51,170 nt of DNA from an uncultured bacterium. GTDB taxonomy: Bacteria; Planctomycetota; UBA1135; GCA-002686595. The stretch spans positions 1-51,170 of the forward strand of contig CALBMX010000018.1 of assembly GCA_937896235.1 (NCBI GenBank), given 5' to 3'. Shown piece by piece: positions 50,329-51,170 of this stretch. The position numbers and the translations under genes were made by a program. The number at the start of each line of letters is the position of its first letter. Positions within the stretch are counted from its first letter, which is position 1. A model generated the notes under the pieces. That model was not told where the DNA came from. It was given only the letters and a program-made list of their open reading frames with translations, and did not search any database.

Positions 50329-50781
50329 ATGAAAAACCAAAGCTCCAACCCCTCCGCCGAACTGCAAGAGGCTCTTGCCGCCATCGAAGCCCTTTTACGG
50401 GACAAAAAGAGCCCCAGTCGCTACGAGGCCCGCGCCCTCTTGCTCCCCTTGGGCGCCCTCATTTTGGAAGGCGAAGCCACTGGTTTAAGCGTCACTTTAG
50501 GTCACGTCGGAAGTCTGATCGAACCCCACAAAGAGGAGTGGTCGGTCGCGATCGCGGACGAAATGGGCCTAGCGGGAGACGAATTTTGTCTTTCTGTGAA
50601 CGCGGACTACTTAAAACATCCGCGCTACGATTTCGCCTATGCAGCGACCTCTCGGGAGCAACTTGAGCAACGGATCCAAGCCGCAGAACACCTCGGTTTT
50701 CCCGTCTCAGAGGCACTTCTAGCCCGAATTGAGGAGTCCGACGTGATCTTCGAACCGTACCTCGAGAAGCTCGACGAGTAG
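50329..50781 (+). CDS. Small acidic protein of unknown function
   Basis: A 150-residue soluble, acidic protein that I do not recognise. It is helical at both ends (AELQEALAAIEALLRDKKSP; REQLEQRIQAAEHLGFPVSE) with a mixed centre (GDEFCLSVNADYLKHPRYDF). There is no signal peptide. It stands alone behind an inverted repeat. Confidence 0.62.
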   Translation: MKNQSSNPSAELQEALAAIEALLRDKKSPSRYEARALLLPLGALILEGEATGLSVTLGHVGSLIEPHKEEWSVAIADEMGLAGDEFCLSVNADYLKHPRYDFAYAATSREQLEQRIQAAEHLGFPVSEALLARIEESDVIFEPYLEKLDE

Positions 50782-51105
50782 GGGATTGAGAGCAAGAATC
50801 AAGTGTAAGTTGTTTCATGGAAGTGAGTTACGATCGAATAATGTCGTAGAAATTGGGCACTCAAGGACTCCCTTTCGCGCGTGGCAGATTGCTTTGTCCT
50901 GACGTAACCTCTTTTGATAAAACAAGTTACGACTGGCACGTGACATCGAAATCCGATTAGTTGGCCGGCAAGGCTCGCGAGTCACCGAAGGGTTTGTTTG
51001 GAACGGATCCCGAAGGAAATTTGCCGCAAGGTCTTCAATCGGGCGCGGGTGCACGGCATCCTCTCCGCCTCCTAGTTCCCCATCCCTGAAGGAACACCCA
51101 TTCCC
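50782..51105. other. Intergenic region with lower GC content
   Basis: About 320 bp without a credible ORF on either strand. It is visibly richer in A/T than the rest. It contains an imperfect hairpin at 50903-50931 (CGTAAC...GTTACG arms) and a further GTTACG at 50826, which could be a regulator site or part of a 5' leader for the gene at the window end. No known riboswitch is recognised. Confidence 0.45.
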
Positions 51106-51129
51106 ATGCATTTCGGAGTGCACATTCGA

Positions 51130-51170
51130 ATGAATAAGATCATTACTACTACGATCGCTCTTGCGGTCGC
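51130..51170 (+). CDS. Start of an exported protein, cut by the window end
   Basis: Only 13 codons are visible: MNKIITTTIALAV, a typical beginning of a Sec signal peptide (basic then hydrophobic). ATG 51106 is in frame and could add eight residues. GGAG lies about 11 nt before 51130. The product cannot be named. Confidence 0.5.
   Translation, partial: MNKIITTTIALAV

Overview
The window reads as chromosomal DNA of a planctomycete-like bacterium (PVC superphylum). The evidence is the density of families typical of that group: DUF1549/DUF1553 with a PSCyt1 heme motif, DUF1501, DUF1080, ThuA, a PVC-type CxxCH propeller protein, DUF2231, and many predicted Tat, Sec and lipoprotein exports. GTG and TTG starts are common and Shine-Dalgarno sequences are rare. 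A finer lineage cannot be read from the sequence.

Layout. 1-739 is a repeat-rich non-coding stretch. 740-6346 holds hpf, a lipoprotein joining a phosphatase signature to a heme motif, a PHP-type phosphoesterase, an unknown protein, and an overlapping ferredoxin/msrB pair. 6556-10663 holds a coiled-coil lipoprotein and a translationally coupled membrane/methyltransferase trio. 10770-13724 is a sugar operon (GH109-like oxidoreductase, DUF1080, ThuA). It converges on a minus-strand block (13726-24350) of a sugar-dehydrogenase-like propeller, a five-heme PA14 cytochrome, a PVC-type heme/HEAT propeller protein and a large toroid protein. 24654-32851 carries the plus-strand set DUF1549/1553, DUF1501, DUF2231-cytochrome and an NHL-like propeller. 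32913-35084 is a triple-domain esterase. From about 35.2 kb the content becomes mostly housekeeping: rnc, mfd, a SurA-like chaperone, TPR-rpsT, def-ribF, tRNA-Phe, DUF971-arfB. This is interrupted by three tandem toroid paralogues (40736-45439).

How the genes may work together. The 10.8-32.9 kb region looks like an exported polysaccharide or sugar oxidation system. Glycoside-active enzymes sit beside several c-type cytochromes that could take up electrons, with a hydrolase or sulfatase-like set alongside. This is inference from families and context.

The most unusual element is the tandem toroid cluster. Two of its proteins start with a single membrane helix carrying the SxxxH arrangement of TonB, followed by a long acidic segment, a glycine-rich hinge and a periplasmic squalene-cyclase-like toroid. 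The third is a lipoprotein version whose signal peptide and toroid lie in different frames. A second general observation is that at least eight genes have a -10-like TANNNT hexamer ending 6-7 nt before the start codon, which points to widespread leaderless transcription.
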